Assembly (NCBI RefSeq): GCF_034190915.1
Contig: NW_026947544.1
Location: 2,392,001 to 2,456,000 of the forward strand
From: Cavia porcellus
Taxonomy: Eukaryota > Chordata > Mammalia > Rodentia > Caviidae
Reading direction: 5' to 3'
DNA length: 64,000 bases
Every line of letters begins with the position of its first letter. The first letter of the stretch is position 1. Below the pieces are notes generated by a model. It was not told where the DNA came from and searched no databases. It was given only the letters and a program-made list of their open reading frames with translations. Shown piece by piece: positions 23,857 to 34,791 of this stretch. Position numbers and translations under genes: made by a program.

Positions 23857-23926
23857 AACCAGAAAGAAACAATTCAAAGGCTAGAAGATGACAAAAAGGA
23901 TGCATAACTTAAGAATAAAGCATGTA

Positions 23927-24050
23927 GGGGCTGGGGATTTAGCTCAGTGGCATAAACTACTGCCTTATAAGCAGGCAGTTGTGAGTTCGATCCCTGGTAC
24001 TGATAAAAAGGAAAAAGACAAAAACAAACAAACAAACAAACAAACAAAAA
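23927..24050 (+). mobile_element. Full-length ID-like SINE in HAL1-like ORF1
   Basis: Head ggggctggggatttagctca (A box), B box gagttcgatccc, ggtactgataaaaagg tail and an (AAAC)n-rich A tail. Exact 15-bp duplications aagaataaagcatgt lie at 23911-23925 and 24051-24065. The Pol III boxes are intact. Confidence 0.95.
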
Positions 24051-26098
24051 AAGAATAAAGCATGTGAACGAGGTAGCAGGAGCAACCAAAAATGAAATAC
24101 AAAGAATATTCACAAATATATTAAAGGAAACTTCCCAAGCATAGGAAAAAGAAATGATATCCAGATAAAAGAGGCATACAGAACTCTAGCCACCTACAAC
24201 CAAAACAGATGTATACCCAGACATATAATAATCAAGATTCCAGAAATCCACCAAAAGAACAGAATACCAAAAGCAGCCAGGGAAAAGAAGCAGCTAACCT
24301 ACAATGGGAAAATTATCAAAATAACAACAGACTTATCAATACAAACTCTCAAATCGAGAAGGGCCTGTGGGGAAATTATCCAAGTCCTGAACGAAAATAA
24401 TTTGCAACCAAGACTAGTATACCCCGAAAAACTCTCTCTCAAAATTAATGGAGAAATAAGATGTTTCCAAGACAAGGAGGAACTGTAGTTATAGCCTCTA
24501 ACCCAACCCTACAGAGAGTGCTAAAGGACATTCCAGAAAGAGAGGAAAGGATACAAGGATTCCAACAACAGTGGCAGAGAGGCCTCAATGAACAGGGCAG
24601 ACAGTGGAATGAGGGACAAATTATATCAGTGAAGTGGAGTAGCAGACATGGAGCAGAGATGGTAAGCTATAATCTTTAATATAGATAGCTTTGATACACT
24701 ATAAAAAAAGGCAGAGGTGATTGTTAATAGTGTATCAGAATTTAAGTGTCACAGTAGTCTTATCTTTCTGTTTAATTTGAATTTATTTTGTTCTGATCTA
24801 TCCATTCATATCAGATTTGAGGGCACAGATATCTGACTCTAAAATAGCAGGTTATACCATGGTTAACTATCCTTAATTTCCTATTAACTTAAACTGAAAC
24901 CCTGTATTACTTACATTGTCTTACTTACTTGAATCTGATTCATTAAACCATGGTTTTGCCTTGGCTGATTTTATTTGAATTTGATATGCTTGATAGTATC
25001 AACTCTAAAAGTATAGGCAACTACTCTGAAGATGACAAGATATAAAAGATATCCATACCGGTTTTAATTATTAACGTCTCTCAAGTCCTACAATGTTTTC
25101 AAAGTTGTGTTTTTATAAAAATAGCTATGTAATACTATGCTTAACTGTATTAAGCCTGATGATGTGGACAAGTCTATTGAAAATAACAAGAGAAAGCGTA
25201 GTAACTATGGTAAATCACCTTATGTGTCTTTTTCATTGGATGTTTTTCTAGAAATTTCTTTTGCTGTTTTGTTATGATTTTTTTCCATATAGTACAGAGA
25301 GAATAGATATACATGTAGAAATTCACACATGGGAAGAATTTTTTAAACTATTTACCGTAACAGATTATATAATGCAAGATGTAATGAACAGATACTCTGA
25401 AGAAGAAGAGACACTACGAAACCCAATGCTAATTCTGTAGCATTATGATATAAAATCTAGCAGTACTATTATTCACTCTTCAGAGTGATACTAGTCCAGT
25501 CTCTTACGTTCAATTTCATAAGGACAGCTACTACGAAGAGAATGAGAGACACTATGGTAGTCATTATTTTCTTCCCCAATGTCAGATCTTGAAGACCTAA
25601 AAAGCCTTCATCATCCTGTAATGACTTGCTTAGTTCTATAATATGCAGTATGTATTTAATGTGTGTGAAGATGGGGACAACTATTTGGAAGAAAACTAGA
25701 GACAATTAGATAAACATGAAGATCTCCAGTGGACTTGCTTTGAAATCTGTATTTCTTTTAAATTGTTTCTTTTTGAAATGTTTTGTTTTGTTTTGATATG
25801 TTTAATCTTATCCTCTAAGATAAAAAACAAGTGTGTAGGACTGATAACCATATTACTAAGTTTTTGTTAGATCATTGAGCAGAACTGTTGGCAGTTTCAC
25901 TATTTGAATGTCACTTTACATACTTTAATTTTGTAACCTGAACAACTATTTCTAAGATGAAAATATGTAAATTATCAACTGGTGATTTCTTACCATTTAT
26001 TTTTCTGTAATTCTTTATTATTTGTACCATTTCTTTTGCTCCATGTATTTTTTTATTTCTTTCTCTTTAAATAAAAAAAAAAAAAAGACTTGCATCAG

Positions 26099-26529
26099 GT
26101 GATGGGTACATTAGTGCGTGTATAGTAGTACTAGCTACTGGGGGAGATTGAGGCAGGAGAATTGTAATTTCAAGGCCAGCCTAGATAATGTAGTGACCTT
26201 CCTCTTGCAAATAGGAAAGAAAGAAAGAAAAAAGGGTAGAAGATGGTTTACTGGTATTTCTTAGTAGTAGAGGACTTGCCTAGTATGCAGATGTGAGGCC
26301 CAGGGTTCAATTTCAAATCTGAAAATAGAAACAAAAATACATTTATTTGCTCTCAGAGCGTTAAGATTCAGTTGGAATAAGTTTCTCAAGATCTCTGATT
26401 ATCATTTTTACATGAACACACTTTTTATTCTCTGGTGATTTAATCAGATCTTTATTTTTTGCAAGCTGTTGGAGTAGGAAGAGTTGTTTCTTTTAGGTAT
26501 TCTGTTTGTTTTTTTAAAAAACAAAATAA
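26099..26529 (+). other. Short intronic spacer with a B1-like fragment
   Basis: 26125-26225 holds a plus-strand B1-like 3' part (agctactgggggagattgag, then aaggccagcctagat). The remainder shows no gene. Confidence 0.5.
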
Positions 26530-26622
26530 GGGGGTGGGGATTTAGCTCAGTGGCATAAGCACCTGCCTGGCAAGTATGAGGTCATGAATTCAATCCCTAG
26601 TACCACAAAAAAAAAAAAAAAG
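26530..26622 (+). mobile_element. ID-like SINE next to the 3' end of L1-E
   Basis: gggtggggatttagctcagt head, attcaatccctagtaccac B box/tail and A15 tail. No clear target duplication was found because its tail abuts the L1-E 3' end. Confidence 0.85.
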
Positions 26623-29357
26623 AATTAAAAAAAAATAAAAAGAATAGAAATGATACAGAATTTCAAAAAAAAATATAGCGAATAAACACTAGTTAATATA
26701 TTGCATATTGTTATCTCAGTTGTTCAGGTTATAAAATCTAGGCACAAAATTGATAAACAATGACAGCTCAAACTGTTCTTTTTGACTAGTACTATAGTTA
26801 TCTAACGTACATATACACACATACATTTATATATTTACCAACATACATATAATCTTTTCCTTTCTTCCTTTTTTCCTTTCCCTTACTTATTTCTGTTTTT
26901 TGGAACACTTTTTTGCCCTTTCATTAATTACAATGTCTGTTATAAAATAGATATGAGTCATTATTTCACTTATGAGTATAGTCTCAGGTTGCTTCCATTC
27001 ACTTATAAAGGCCTCAAGTTATCCTTTTACATAGCTGAGTAATATTCTATTGTATTAAAACACTGCATCTTTTTTATTGTATCCATTGTGTGATTGATAA
27101 GCATTTTGGTTATTTCCAAGATTTAGTTATTACAAATTATGCTATTATGAACATAGGTGGGTATATATCACTGTGACATGGCATTTTCAATTTTTCTGGA
27201 AAAATACATAGGAAATATTCGGTTGCTTTGGACTTCTAAATCCTAGTTTTTTGAGGAATTGTCACACTGATTTCCACAGTGGTTACACTAAGTCTACCCT
27301 CCTATCAACAGTGTAGAACTGTTCCTTTTTCCCCACAGCTCTGCCAACATTTGCAATAGGTTGATTTCTTAATTACAGCCATTCTTTCTGGAATGAGATA
27401 TAATCTCAGTGCTGTTTTAATTTGTATTTTTCAAATAACTAGTGATGGTGAACATTTCTTCATGTATCTATTTGCCATTTGTACTTCTCCATGTGAGTAG
27501 TGTGTGTTCATGTCAGACACTCCCTTTTGGATTGGGTCTTTGAATTTGGGTTCCCTGATGGTTTTCAATTCTTCATATATTCTAGATACAAGTTTTTTGT
27601 GGTCAACTTGATAAAAGTTCTTTCCTATTCTGTGAGTTTTCTTTTCTCTGTGTTGGTGATTTTTTTGAAGTGCAAAAACTTTTTAATAACATGAGATCCC
27701 AGTTACTGATTCTTTGAAGTACCTCCCATGCAGTTAGCATTTTGTTCATGAACTCTGCCTTCCCCTCAAGATTCTTACCTACCTTAGACCTTTGATCCAT
27801 TTTTGCTTTAGTGCATGGTGATAGACATGGGTCTATTTTCAGTCTTTGGCATATGGAAAGACAATTTTTCCAGCACCATTTATTAAAGAGGCTTTCTTTT
27901 TTTCACTGAATATGTTTAGTCCCTTGGTCAAAGATAAGGTGATCTTCTAATGTGTTCCCTTGATACTCCAGTCTTTTTTTCTTTTTTCTTTTTTCTTTTT
28001 TTTTTTTTTTGACAGTAAAGTGCTGGTTTTATCACGATAGCTTTGTAGTATAATTTCAAGTCATGGAGTTAGGTGCCTCCTGCTTTACCTTTGTTGACCA
28101 GGATTGCCTTTGCTATTCTAGGCCACACCTGTTTCCAAATGAAATTTTGAAATGTTTTTTTCTCTATCTGTAAGGTATATTATTGGCATTTTGATAGGAA
28201 TTGCATTGAATCTGTGTAACAGTATGGACATTTTATCAGTGTTCTTCCTAACCAAGAGCAGGGAATATTGTTGCATTTTCTGACATCCTCTTCAATCTCC
28301 TTTTTTAAAAAAAGAGTACTACAATTTTCATCGTATAGGTCTTTGATATCATTTGTTAGGTTGATTCCTTAGCATTTCATTATTTTGGATTCTATTGTGA
28401 AAGGTATCATTTTCATAATTTTTCTCTCAGTGAGTTTATTGTTTGTGTACAGGAATGCTATTGATGTTTGTTTACTGAGTTTGTATCCAGATACATTGCT
28501 GAATTTGCTTATGATATAGTCTTTTGATACAGTTTTTGGGATCTTTCTATGTATAGTATAGTATTGTATCATCTGTAAATAGTGATAGTTTAACCTCTTC
28601 CTTTGCTATTTTATTCCTTTTATTTCTCTCTCCTGTCTAACTGCTCTGGCTTTTGTTTTCAGAACTGTATTGCATAGGAGTGGTGATAGTGAACATCCTT
28701 GTCTTGTTTCTGATTTTAGAGTGAAAGTTTTCAGTTTTTGTCCATTTAATATAATGTTGGCTATTGGTTTGTCATAGACGGCCTCCATGAGATTGAGGTA
28801 GACACTGTATTCTGAGTTTCTGAAGGTTTTTTTAAAAATCATGAACATACATTGGAGCTTATTGAAAGCTTTTCTGCATCTGTTGAAGTGACCATGTGAT
28901 TTTTGTTTTTATCTCTGTTGATGTGTTGATGTGGTATATTACATTATTGATTTGCTCATGTTAAACCATTCCTGCATTCCCTGAAGTGAATACCACTTGG
29001 TGGTGATGTATAATCTTCTTGATGATTTGCTGCATTTTATTTGCCAGTATTTTATTGGGAATCTTCATATCAGTGTTCCTTAGTGAGACTGGCCTGAGGT
29101 TCTCCGTTCTGGTTGGGTCTTTCTCTGGTTTTGGTATCAGAGTAATACTTGGCTCTAGGAATGACTTAGGGAGGATTGCTTCCTTTTTAATTTCCTTGAA
29201 GAGTTTAAAGAGTATTGACATTAACTCTTTTTTAAATTTCTTGTAGAATTCATCCATGAGTCCATCAGGACCTGGGCTTTTCTTTGTAGCAAGTTTTTAA
29301 TTACATTTTCAATTTCAATACCTGATATTGGATTGTTCAAAATTGTTATATCTTCTT

Positions 29358-29520
29358 CTTCTTCTTTTTTTTTATTTGTCTTTTTGAGACAGGGTCTCTC
29401 AAAGCAGTTCAGGCTAGCCTGAATTCATCTTGTAGCCTAGGCTGGTCTTGAACTCGCAACGATCCTCCTGCCTTAGCCTCCTGAATGCTGGGATTACAGG
29501 TGTGAGCCACCAAGCCCAGC
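29358..29520 (-). mobile_element. B1-like SINE with target duplication
   Basis: Minus-strand B1 body (gggattacaggtgtgagcca and ggctggtcttgaactcgcaa on +) with its T-rich tail at the left. Exact duplications ttgttatatcttctt lie at 29343-29357 and 29521-29535, inside L1-E ORF2. This is a well-preserved copy. Confidence 0.92.
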
Positions 29521-29726
29521 TTGTTATATCTTCTTGATTAAGCTTTGGTAGTTCATACATTTCTAGAAATCTGTCCATTTCCTTAGTGTTTTCCACCCTA
29601 TATGAGTAAAGATTTTCAAAGCAAGTATTCGTGGTCTTTTGAGTTTCCATAGGATGTCATAATTTCACCCTTTTCAGTCCTTATTGTATCAATTTGAGGT
29701 TTTTTTTTCTTTTTCTTGATAAATGT

Positions 29727-30080
29727 CTTAGTTACTTTTTCCTTATTGTTGAGACAAAATTCTGGACACCCAAAATTAGGTAAGAGAAGGTTTATTTCAC
29801 AATTTTTGAGGTTTCAGTCCATACTCAGCTGGATCCAATGCAGGGCAAAATGGTGGGTCCGCCGTTCATGGCCACTGCAAAACAGCAAGAGTGAACCATG
29901 CCAAAAAGATAAGACACACTTTCTTCTTACCATTACAGTATGTTGTCTCTGCCTCTGAGGTGGTGTTTATACCATTAATCTCAGTGTTAGACAGTGAACC
30001 AATCACAAATGCTGAATTCAGCTGTGTCTGTGTGAGGCTTATGGGGGCCATCTGAACACAAACCATAACAATAACATTGA
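29727..30080 (+). mobile_element. Rodent hAT-like repeat, copy 2 of 3
   Basis: Begins ttagttactttttccttatt, then a gagacaaaattctgga block and ggtttatttcac; ends with cttatgggggccatctgaac and aaccataacaa. Same layout as 17002-17345 and 36832-37163. The end resembles the rodent URR1 end as I recall it. It interrupts L1-E between RT and endonuclease. Confidence 0.6.
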
Positions 30081-30535
30081 CTAGAAGTTTATGAATTCTG
30101 TTTATTCTCTCCAAGAACTAGCTTTTTGAGTCATTAATTTTTTGTATTTTTATAGAATCAGTTGGATTAATTTCTGCTCTGATCTTTATAATTTCCTCTC
30201 TTTCATGAGGTTGTGGTTTGACTTGCACTTCTTTTTTTTTTAGAAGCTTGAGGTGTAGTATTGGGTTGTTTATTTGGGCTTATCCTGTTTTCCTGATGTG
30301 ACAGTTCATTGCTATATATTTCCCTCTTAGCATTGCCTTCATTATGTCTCACAAGTTATGTTATATCTTTGGTTTCATTGAATTTTAGGCATTGTTTAAT
30401 TTCTTCTTTTAATTTTAGCTGTAAGCAATTGGTTGCTCAAGAGGTTGTTATTTAATTTCCATATGTTTAGGTTTTATACTTTCTTTTGCCACTAATTTCC
30501 AATTTTACTGTACTATGGTCAGATAATATGCATAG

Positions 30536-30685
30536 GACAATTTCAGTTCTTTTCCACTTACATAAAAATGTTCTTAAATAAAAGAATCTTCTATGGGCTA
30601 ATCTTCTATGGACAATTTCAGTTCTTTTCCACTTACATAAAAATGTTCTTAAATAAAAGAATCTTCTATGGCCTATTTTAGAGAA
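30536..30685 (-). repeat. 75-bp direct tandem duplication inside L1-E ORF2
   Basis: The segment starting gacaatttcagttcttttcc at 30536 recurs at 30611 with almost no change. The 25-codon period keeps the frame, so the minus-strand frame at 30467-30748 shows the peptide RRFFYLRTFLCKWKRTEIV twice. This is a local post-insertion duplication. Confidence 0.9.
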
Positions 30686-32228
30686 TATCCCATGTGCAGC
30701 TGAGAAGAGTGTACTTTCTGATGTTTGGGTGGAGCACTCTGTAAACATCTATTAAGTCCATTTGCTCACACCGTCAGTTCAGTTAAGTTGATTCTTTGCT
30801 GAGTTTTTGTCTAGTTGATCTGTCTTTTTGTGACAATGGGACATTAAGATCCCTATTAAAATTGTGTTCTTGTGTATTTCGTTTTTGCTGCCCATTAATA
30901 TTTGTCTTATATAGTGGGTGCTCCTGTACTTGGTGCGTATATGTTCATCATTGTTATTTCTTCTTCTTGAAGTTTTCCACTAACAAGCATGTAGTGACCT
31001 TCTTTATCTCTTTTGACCAGTTTTGGTTTGAAGTTCACATAGTCTGCAAACAGAATAGCTACTCCTGGTTTTTTTTTCTTGGTTCCTATTGCATAGAATA
31101 TTGTTTTCCTTCCTTTGACTTTTAATCTGTGAACTTCTTTTTGAATCAGGTGTGTTTCTTGTATACAGCATCCTATTTCTTGATCCATTCTGTGAACCTG
31201 TTTCTTTTAATTGGTGAACTGAGGCCATTTACATTGATGAATATAATTGATACTGGCTCAACTTTGTCATGGTATTTTCCTCTTGTTGGTTTCCTGCTTT
31301 TTTCCCTTGTTTAATTGCTTGCTCTGCCTGGTAGTTTCTTTCTGTGGTTGTCCTAGAATTTTAGTCATTTTTTTCTTTATCTAGTATGTCTTTCAGTACT
31401 CTTTCTTGGGTTGGTTTGGTGGACTTGAATTTCATCAGTTGTTCTTTGTAATGAAGTAGATTTCTCCATTAAATTTCAAAGAAAGTTCTGCAGGGTACTT
31501 CAATCTGGGTTGAAAGTTGTTTTCTTTCAGGGCTTGAAACAAAGCTCATCTCAAGGGTTTGTGCTGGGAAGTCTGCCTTGATTCTTTTGTATCTTTTTTC
31601 TAATAGCTTTTAGTATTCTGTTTTTATGTTGAATGTCTGGGATCCTAATTATTATGTCTGGATGTAGGTTATGTTGGTTGTGATTGTTTGGCATTTTGTA
31701 TGCCTCACTTACCTGCATATCTGACTCTTTTCCTGTTTGGGAAATTTTCTGCTATTACTTCTGACTTACTGATGTCATTCACATTAACTCCTGCATTTTC
31801 ACTGATGCCTTTTAGTATTATATTGTTTCTCTTTGCATCATCCTGAAGCTGTTGACTTGTTATTTCATACTCCTTTGTTATGGTTAAAAGTTCTTTTCTT
31901 TCATGATTGCAAGCTGTGATCCTGTCTTCAAGGTCCAAAACTCTATCCTCAGCTTCATTCAGTAGAATTTTCCACCATCGACCCAGGGCCACCAGCTTTC
32001 AGTTGAATTTTTTACTTCCTATATATCTCTTTGAATTTGTTCCATGCATTCTATTTCTTTTCTGTATTGTTCATTCAAGGTTTGCATCATTTATCCATGC
32101 TCCTGTCTTCTACTTCTTTATTAAAATTGTCATTTCTTTCTTTGCTTTAGAAATGATTTGTAATCTGATTTCCTCCCTAGCCTCATTTCACTTGCTTCTT
32201 TTCAGAAAATTCAGATGCTATGACTTTT

Positions 32229-32330
32229 TTTTTTTTGTCTTTTTCTTTTTTATTGGTACCAGGGATCAAACTCATGACCACACACTTGCAAGGCAGGCAC
32301 TTATGCTGTTGAGTTAAACCTCCAGCCCCC
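32229..32330 (-). mobile_element. ID-like SINE in L1-E ORF1 region
   Basis: Poly-T, attggtaccagggatcaaac (tail and B box) and a cctccagcccc head on +. Target duplications gatgctatgactttt at 32214-32228 and gatgctgtgactttt at 32331-32345 differ by one base. Confidence 0.9.
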
Positions 32331-33099
32331 GATGCTGTGACTTTTAATGTGCTCTATTTTGATGTCTCCTGTATTTGTTCCTGATGGACTGGACATTTGA
32401 GATTACATTTCCCTTTTTGTTTTGTTGTTTTCACCTCTTGGGTTAATATTTTGGTCTCCACTGTCCATCATGTGTGTCTTATGATCCCACAACTGTCCAT
32501 TGTGTGTGTCTTATGGTCCTACTGTGTGATTGATATTTGTCTTCATTGCTGGGTCCACAATGAAGGGGAGAGGTTAGTCACCTGAATTCCTCCTACAGGG
32601 CCAGTGGGTGAGTCCTATATTGTTCCTAGGCTGACTAACATAAGAATATTGATGTTAGTCAACCCTTAGTTCCTATCGTTACTATGGCTTCAGGCTGTTA
32701 CAGGCACCCAGATCTACTTTACTAGAGTGTGCACCTGAGCTGGGACCCTGCTGTTTCATTAGGTGTCTTGTAAGGCCTTTTGATTTCCTCTAAGTTGGGG
32801 GAGGTCTTGTTGTGTACTTTCTTTAACCCACCTGGTGTTTTCTTTATGGTAGAAAGACTCACTTGTATTCTTGCCAGACTTGCCAAAGTCCTACAGCTGG
32901 CAAGTTCACTGCTGCTCCCCTGTACCCCCTAAGGTCCTCTGTTTGAGGGGGAAACTAACCACATTATCAAAACTCCACTGAGGTCTTCTGTGTGGGTGAG
33001 AATTTGTTGAGGCTTATACCAACCCACTAAGGTTCTGCAGGTGGTGGAAAGGGTGGCAAGTTGTCGGTGGGCTATTGTGGTCTTTTGTGTGGGTGGAGG

Positions 33100-33425
33100 A
33101 GAATCACTGATGATCTTCCTGGCGCCTACGTTTGTGGAGTAACAAAGATTATGATTCTGACAATGTCACTGTCCTCTGGGTCAGTGGATGTAGGAGGGGT
33201 GAGGTCACCAATCCTATTGACCTCTAGGTCTGTAGAGCTAGATGGGAGGTGAGGCCGATGATCCTGACAACCCTTAGGTCCTTGGAGTGAAAGAGAGTGA
33301 GGCCAAGGAAGAGTGGGGCTAATGATCTGTTGACCCCGTGGTCCGTGGTCTTTGGAGGGAGGAGGGGCATGAGGCTGATGATCTTGCTAATCCCTAGGTC
33401 TCTGGAATGAGGAGCAAGTGTTCCT
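33100..33425 (-). repeat. Degenerate 45-65-bp repeats in the L1-E 5'UTR
   Basis: Blocks of the type (g/a)atgatc(c/t)tg-ac--cc-taggtc--tggag-gag recur at about 33108, 33152, 33210, 33257, 33322 and 33377. The spacing varies from 44 to 65 bp. It is GC-richer than the surroundings and lies at the very 5' end of the element, so it probably represents worn promoter monomers. Confidence 0.6.
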
Positions 33426-33430
33426 TTACT

Positions 33431-34394
33431 CTATTAAAAAAATGTAAGAGAATGTGTTGGAGTAGTATGCATGAAGCAGAATAGGTATTACACAATTGAA
33501 ACACAAATTTATGATATTCTAAAAGTTGATGACTAAAAATTACAGTGGAGAGTTAGGCATTGTTTTTATTTATAGCCCATTTTGTAGCAGTGTACTAGTG
33601 AGTTATACTTGCAATTTAAATTTTATAATAAACATATTAAATATAGAAGGATATAAGTAAATATTTTATTTTTCTTTTTCTCTCTGATTTTTATTTATAT
33701 TTTTTTGTGGTGGTATTGTGAGTTAAATCCAGGGCCTTCATACTGAGGCACACCATCAATCTGGTTTTTGTTTTTTTTTTTTGTGGGAGAGCATTTCATG
33801 AGGGACTACCTTGTCCAGGCTAGGTTTAATGTGCAGTCCTTTGTTTTATAATTCTAGAGTACCAGAATTATGAGTCTACACTTCTGGAACCTCTAACTGT
33901 TGTCATTATAGGTCAGCATCACCATGCATGACTATAGCAATATTTTTTTATCTAACCTAATGTATTTAAAGATATTATTTTAATGTGGTCTGGAGAAGTA
34001 TTGAAGAATGGTTAAACTTTTTTAATGTATGATCTTTGAAGTATGTTATATATGATTGTATTTTTACCTTAAGAATAGTTTTGTTGTTTAAATGTGAAAT
34101 AAAATAACAATTAGATTTTGCATTTTTATTTAAAATCTGTATGTGTGATGCTAATGTGCTTTTAGATCATTTCATTTGACAGTACTTTTTTTTTAAGATG
34201 AGAAAGCATTTAGATCATGATTACTGGCTCTGTTATTATTTAGGGAAGCTTTCTTTTCAGGAATAATATACCAAATAATATTTGATTTTAGAAAATGAAA
34301 TTTGTTGATTGTACTTGTAAATATATGTATTCTTTCAGGGATGAAATGCAGTTTAGGGTTTTATTTTTAAAAATTTCATATTTTTTATTTCTAG
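33431..34394. other. L1-poor intronic island upstream of the first exon
   Basis: Mostly unique A/T-rich sequence leading to the splice acceptor at 34393-34394. 33690-33930 holds a degraded minus-strand SINE with an ID-like part (gtgagttaaatccagggcct) followed by a B1-like part (ttgtccaggctaggtttaat), a B4-like arrangement. No other feature was seen. Confidence 0.6.
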
Positions 34395-34503
34395 GCTGTT
34401 CACTGCTACGAATCTTTAATATTAAAAACAGATGGAAAAGTGGAATCTGATTTCTTTTGTCAGTTAGGTCACTTCAACCTGTTACTGGAAGATTATTCAA
34501 AAG
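34395..34503 (+). CDS. Uty: Internal coding exon of a KDM6A/UTY family histone demethylase, probably Y-linked Uty
   Basis: Exon of 109 nt (36 codons plus 1 base). It is preceded by a pyrimidine-rich tract with acceptor AG at 34393-34394 and followed by donor GTAATG at 34504. The frame is fully open and starts [11 protein letters not shown], continues through [20 protein letters not shown] and ends DYSK; this matches the N-terminal region that leads into the TPR repeats of UTX/UTY. In the family, the TPR region assembles with the COMPASS-like MLL3/4 complex in the nucleus, and a distant C-terminal JmjC domain demethylates H3K27 (weak activity in UTY). From memory, human KDM6A has Pro where this exon has Ser in DYSK, and human UTY has Ser, which favours the Y paralog. 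The exon is in phase with 46620-46669, the join giving an Ala codon. A processed pseudogene is excluded by the intact splice sites and intron. Family assignment is strong; paralog assignment is moderate. Confidence 0.9.
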
Positions 34504-34682
34504 GTAATGTATTTTTTTTTTTAAATTTCTGATTGATTTATATTTGCATTATGTAATTAACCCTATTTTTTATTTTAGAAAGAAAAACAGAAAAAGAATA
34601 GAAATAATACAGAATTTTAAAAAACTCAAAATGAACAGTAGTTATTATATTACTTACTGTTATCTTAGAAGTAGTTGTTCTA

Positions 34683-34791
34683 GGGGCTGGGGATTTAGCT
34701 CAGCGGCACAAGCGCCTTCCTTGCAAGTGTGCGGTTGTGAGTTTGATCTCTGGTACCGAAAAAGACCAAAAAAAAAAAAAAAAAAAGGAAC
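34683..34791 (+). mobile_element. Full-length ID-like SINE, 180 bp downstream of the exon
   Basis: ggggctggggatttagctca head, gagtttgatctctggtaccg B box/tail and an A18 tail. Exact duplications agaagtagttgttct lie at 34667-34681 and 34792-34806. The B box has a T for C change (gtttgatct), likely lowering Pol III activity. Confidence 0.93.

Larger units (their letters stand above)
23395..24665 (+). pseudogene. ORF1 of the HAL1-like element, broken
   Basis: Translation shows the family N-terminal segment (DLIDEFKTVFLTQVRQDIKR) at about 23480, a frameshift, then a coiled-coil segment (KKQIQRDYQEIKNSIENWQ) at 23650-23710, closely matching the antisense ORF1 copy at 57979-58485. RRM and C-terminal-like pieces follow to about 24665 (ending in a VAEMV-like region). 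Two SINE insertions and several frame breaks make it non-coding. Confidence 0.75.
22248..26087 (+). mobile_element. Complete HAL1-like LINE (ORF1 but no ORF2), sense strand
   Basis: Bounded by target duplications acttgcatcag at 22237-22247 and 26088-26098, with a 14-bp poly-A at 26073-26086, so this is a full insertion of about 3.84 kb. Order: 5' end with an AAAATGGCGGC motif (22252-22262), monomeric 5'UTR (22500-23060), degenerate ORF1 (about 23395-24665), a few dozen bases resembling the start of ORF2 (ataatctttaatatagat, then tgatacacta), and then about 1.4 kb of A/T-rich 3'UTR with no ORF2. The last bases (ttctttctctttaaataaa) match the 3' ends of the antisense elements at 55792 and 63092. 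HAL1 elements are non-autonomous LINEs with ORF1 only, mobilised in trans. It carries two SINE insertions. Confidence 0.85.
26623..33430 (-). mobile_element. L1-E: near full-length antisense L1
   Basis: 3'UTR about 26640-26960, ORF2 about 31260 down to 26990, ORF1 about 31390-32220, 5'UTR about 32340-33430. Readable pieces: ORF2 endonuclease at 30907-31188 (CCIQETHLIQKEVHRLKVKG, then PGVAILFADYVNFKP), RT at 28961-29257 ([20 protein letters not shown]), and ORF1 at 31705-31992 (RRM start NNIILKGISENAGVNVNDI). Insertions interrupt it: B1 at 29358-29520, hAT-like at 29727-30080 and a SINE at 32229-32330. The frames are broken throughout. Confidence 0.8.

Noticed and set aside
24680..26070. Possible further exon or unique gene in the A/T-rich stretch
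   Set aside because: The target duplications at 22237 and 26088 enclose it and its 3' end matches other LINE 3' ends, so it is the 3'UTR of the HAL1-like element.
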